Positions 16,601 through 16,899 of a DNA stretch of 16,899 nucleotides are shown piece after piece. The notes under the pieces were generated by a model. The model did not search any database. It was not told the DNA's origin and worked only from the letters and a program-made list of their open reading frames with translations. Each line of letters starts with the position of its first letter. The stretch's first letter is position 1. Both the position numbers and the translations under genes were made by a program. Source of the stretch: CAYWBI01 sp964456445 (lineage in GTDB: Bacteria > Calditrichota > Calditrichia > Calditrichales > J004); contig CAYWBI010000077.1 of assembly GCA_964456445.1 (NCBI GenBank), positions 1-16,899 on the forward strand, read 5' to 3'.

Positions 16601-16681
16601 GACCATAACTTCACTAATCAATAAATGTCCCTGGGCCCATAAAAAGATGGGAAGTAAAAAGATGAAACGGATCAATCGCAT
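13652..16681 (-). CDS. Secreted lamin-tail-domain protein with duplicated Ig-like/OB-like modules and C-terminal FlgD-like Ig domain
   Basis: This 1009-residue protein has a signal peptide (1-17, ending LWAQG). Domains in order: a lamin-tail domain (about 18-145, with LLISEVMVPSS and AFIEIYNPSTSDLDLS); a linker; an Ig-like domain (258-382); two OB-fold-like segments (384-474, 480-577); then a second Ig-like domain (580-705) and two more OB-like segments (710-798, 805-897). It ends in a FlgD-like Ig domain (904-1003, with LRIYDMGGRLVTTL and WDGRNELGELVPIGTY). The OB-like segments resemble those in extracellular nucleases (YhcR-type) and share an IRVWDTA..L..Y..GD pattern. No nuclease catalytic motif is seen. 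FlgD-like tails are common at the ends of large secreted proteins in FCB bacteria and may act as a sorting or anchoring region. The ATG has GGAG upstream. The function is unknown; surface binding or adhesion is likely. Confidence 0.87.
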   Translation of the reverse strand: MRLIRFIFLLPIFLWAQGHLLISEVMVPSSTDAGKAFIEIYNPSTSDLDLSSVYLSNSKAYYQVVAGVYSSKNSDFLVKFPTGASIPGKGTRTVVLDGTAFSSAYTAVPDFEIAANNNDIPDMTILQTGDNLKLETSGGMIILFKWDGQTDLVQDVDYMPWGFFKTNWMDKSGVTIDGPDTNSDASAYLTDLATGSQKGIASLDGIQSLQRNGIQETDEITAGGNGLSGHNEATENWQSSFVASVPSPGSFSEVEGDGAGTVTVDSVSVLAGTTVDLTFSLTGTAAYTLASVQIEIPASWAFPGNAADVQFSGTGLSSATLQVTDHLITINNAQLSDIQTGEMTVSGLTTPAESESSVFFTKSAVSGGNLTNISAPPRVQVIKILTIADVQNNSEFYKGKTVTLRGVVAVGAGITSTSWTDVYIQDASGRGINVYRAGEIVANLDRGNEIEVTGEVAEFSNTTEITNFTFNVLSSGNEVPAIPFLSIAQASDSTLEGTMVETAGVITEKYVAGTGQNLVIKDAGGSIGVRIWDTANIDLNSYIVGDTVAVRAIVGTYRAATQLTLGYSQDIFITSLVPLTDGSGKVVVTPSTVDKGSITELTFSFTATTDDTIGSVSINVPTEWQWAQSTGAVSMDGAFSAASVTLENGTLLFNDVLLFTGSPGTVTLTAMTAPDADTVSTFIVKTAGLNGALAMVKSTPIVIIGTGTNIPTIPIADARKLANGSSIAIKGTVVIGAGVIQMGRTSAYMADETGAGINIYSPGAVDPDIVRGNLIVLIGKIAIYNGVVEITSYTTTILKKDAPLPKPLSLQTEEATLVKYEGSWVNVKGVVKSKSSGGGGTNIYLDDGSGEATIRVWDTAGLNLDSYQQGDYIDVTGAHGVYLNTGQILVGYAEDIQPVTFSGKPIQLDVVPKPFAPDRGEKMPITYVGGSADSHVTLRIYDMGGRLVTTLVDGKAIPLSVPYLWDGRNELGELVPIGTYILHFEVVDNESGKRQEKVAPIVVGTMLSR
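13991..14944 (-). repeat. Second copy of the ~315-residue Ig-like/OB/OB module (residues 580-897)
   Basis: This copy mirrors residues 258-577 in order and length: an Ig-like domain starting GKVVVTPSTV, an OB-like segment with VVIGAGV and ETGAGINIYSPG, and a second with ATIRVWDTAGLNLDSYQQGD and LVGYAEDI. The copies are clearly related in protein but diverged, so the duplication is old. Confidence 0.75.
14951..15910 (-). repeat. First copy of the ~315-residue Ig-like/OB/OB module (residues 258-577)
   Basis: This copy has an Ig-like domain starting GTVTVDSVSVL, an OB-like segment with VAVGAGI and ASGRGINVYRAG, and a second with VRIWDTANIDLNSYIVGD and LGYSQDI. Each motif has a matching partner in residues 580-897. 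Confidence 0.75.
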
Positions 16682-16899
16682 TTAATGTTCTCCGAAATAG
16701 CTGAATGATTGCTTTTTGAAGCAAGGAAGTAAAGTTACATAGTTGAGCAGGTCAAAACAATAGCCATACAAATATCTAACCAAAAAATTTCGTCTTATCA
16801 ACAGCGGAAAAGTATTCCCTTGCCTATTTTATGGCACCTTTAACTATATACTTAAATACAATAGTGTCCGGTTAAAATTACATAAACGACATTCAAGAA
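16682..16899 (-). other. Upstream region of the large secreted protein
   Basis: These 218 nt contain no convincing gene. Near the start codon are GGAG (the Shine-Dalgarno sequence) and, further upstream, a perfect 6-bp inverted repeat, TTGCTT and AAGCAA around a 4-nt loop (16709-16724). A TTGACC sequence lies upstream of it on the minus strand, but no good -10 box follows at the right distance. The outer edge holds GTGTCCGGTTAAAAT (about 16864-16878), which resembles an insertion-sequence end. I could not confirm any of these as functional. Confidence 0.35.

Noticed and set aside
13652..16681. The large secreted protein as an extracellular nuclease
   Set aside because: The OB-like segments resemble those beside nuclease domains, but I found no metallophosphatase or endonuclease catalytic motif in the protein.

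Overview
All real genes in this window lie on the minus strand, so the window reads biologically from right to left. It looks like a chromosomal segment of a Gram-negative bacterium of the FCB group (Bacteroidota/Calditrichota-like). The reasons are PorV/FadL-type outer-membrane proteins carrying the 'AMGG...NPA.L' signature, a giant secreted protein with lamin-tail, OB-fold-like and C-terminal FlgD-like Ig domains, and a helix-hairpin-helix protein fused to a predicted outer-membrane barrel. Calditrichota is my best guess from general resemblance. I ran no searches.

Right half (about 6.5-16.7 kb): cell-envelope genes. In order of transcription they are: a 1009-residue secreted protein built from two copies of an ~315-residue Ig-like/OB-like/OB-like module, followed by a plausible weak intrinsic terminator; a PorV/PorQ-like small barrel; an ~844-residue protein with two ComEA-like HhH domains in front of a large barrel; a second PorV/FadL-like barrel; a periplasmic 5'-nucleotidase/UshA-type metallophosphatase; and mobA. 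From the PorQ-like gene onward the spacing is tight (about 10-65 nt), which suggests one transcription unit. The mix of nucleic-acid-binding folds, a barrel and a nucleotidase suggests a possible surface system for capturing or scavenging DNA or nucleotides. That is a hypothesis.

Left half (61-6417): a compact operon for molybdenum (or tungsten) cofactor synthesis: moaA, a MOT1-type molybdate transporter, moaD, moeB fused to a rhodanese domain, moaE, a fused moaC-mogA, and moeA. With mobA just upstream, the window encodes every standard step from GTP to the guanylylated cofactor: MoaA/MoaC make cPMP; MoaD/MoaE/MoeB insert the dithiolene sulfurs; MogA/MoeA adenylate the product and insert the metal; MobA adds GMP.

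The 113-nt gap between mobA and moaA contains an RNA that strongly resembles the Moco riboswitch in front of E. coli moaA. Its closing stem would capture the moaA Shine-Dalgarno sequence. At two operon junctions the codons for the functional Gly-Gly tail of one protein (MoaA, MoaD) also supply the ribosome-binding site of the next gene. No rRNA, tRNA, CRISPR array or intact mobile element was seen, and no stretch longer than 300 bases lacks a gene.
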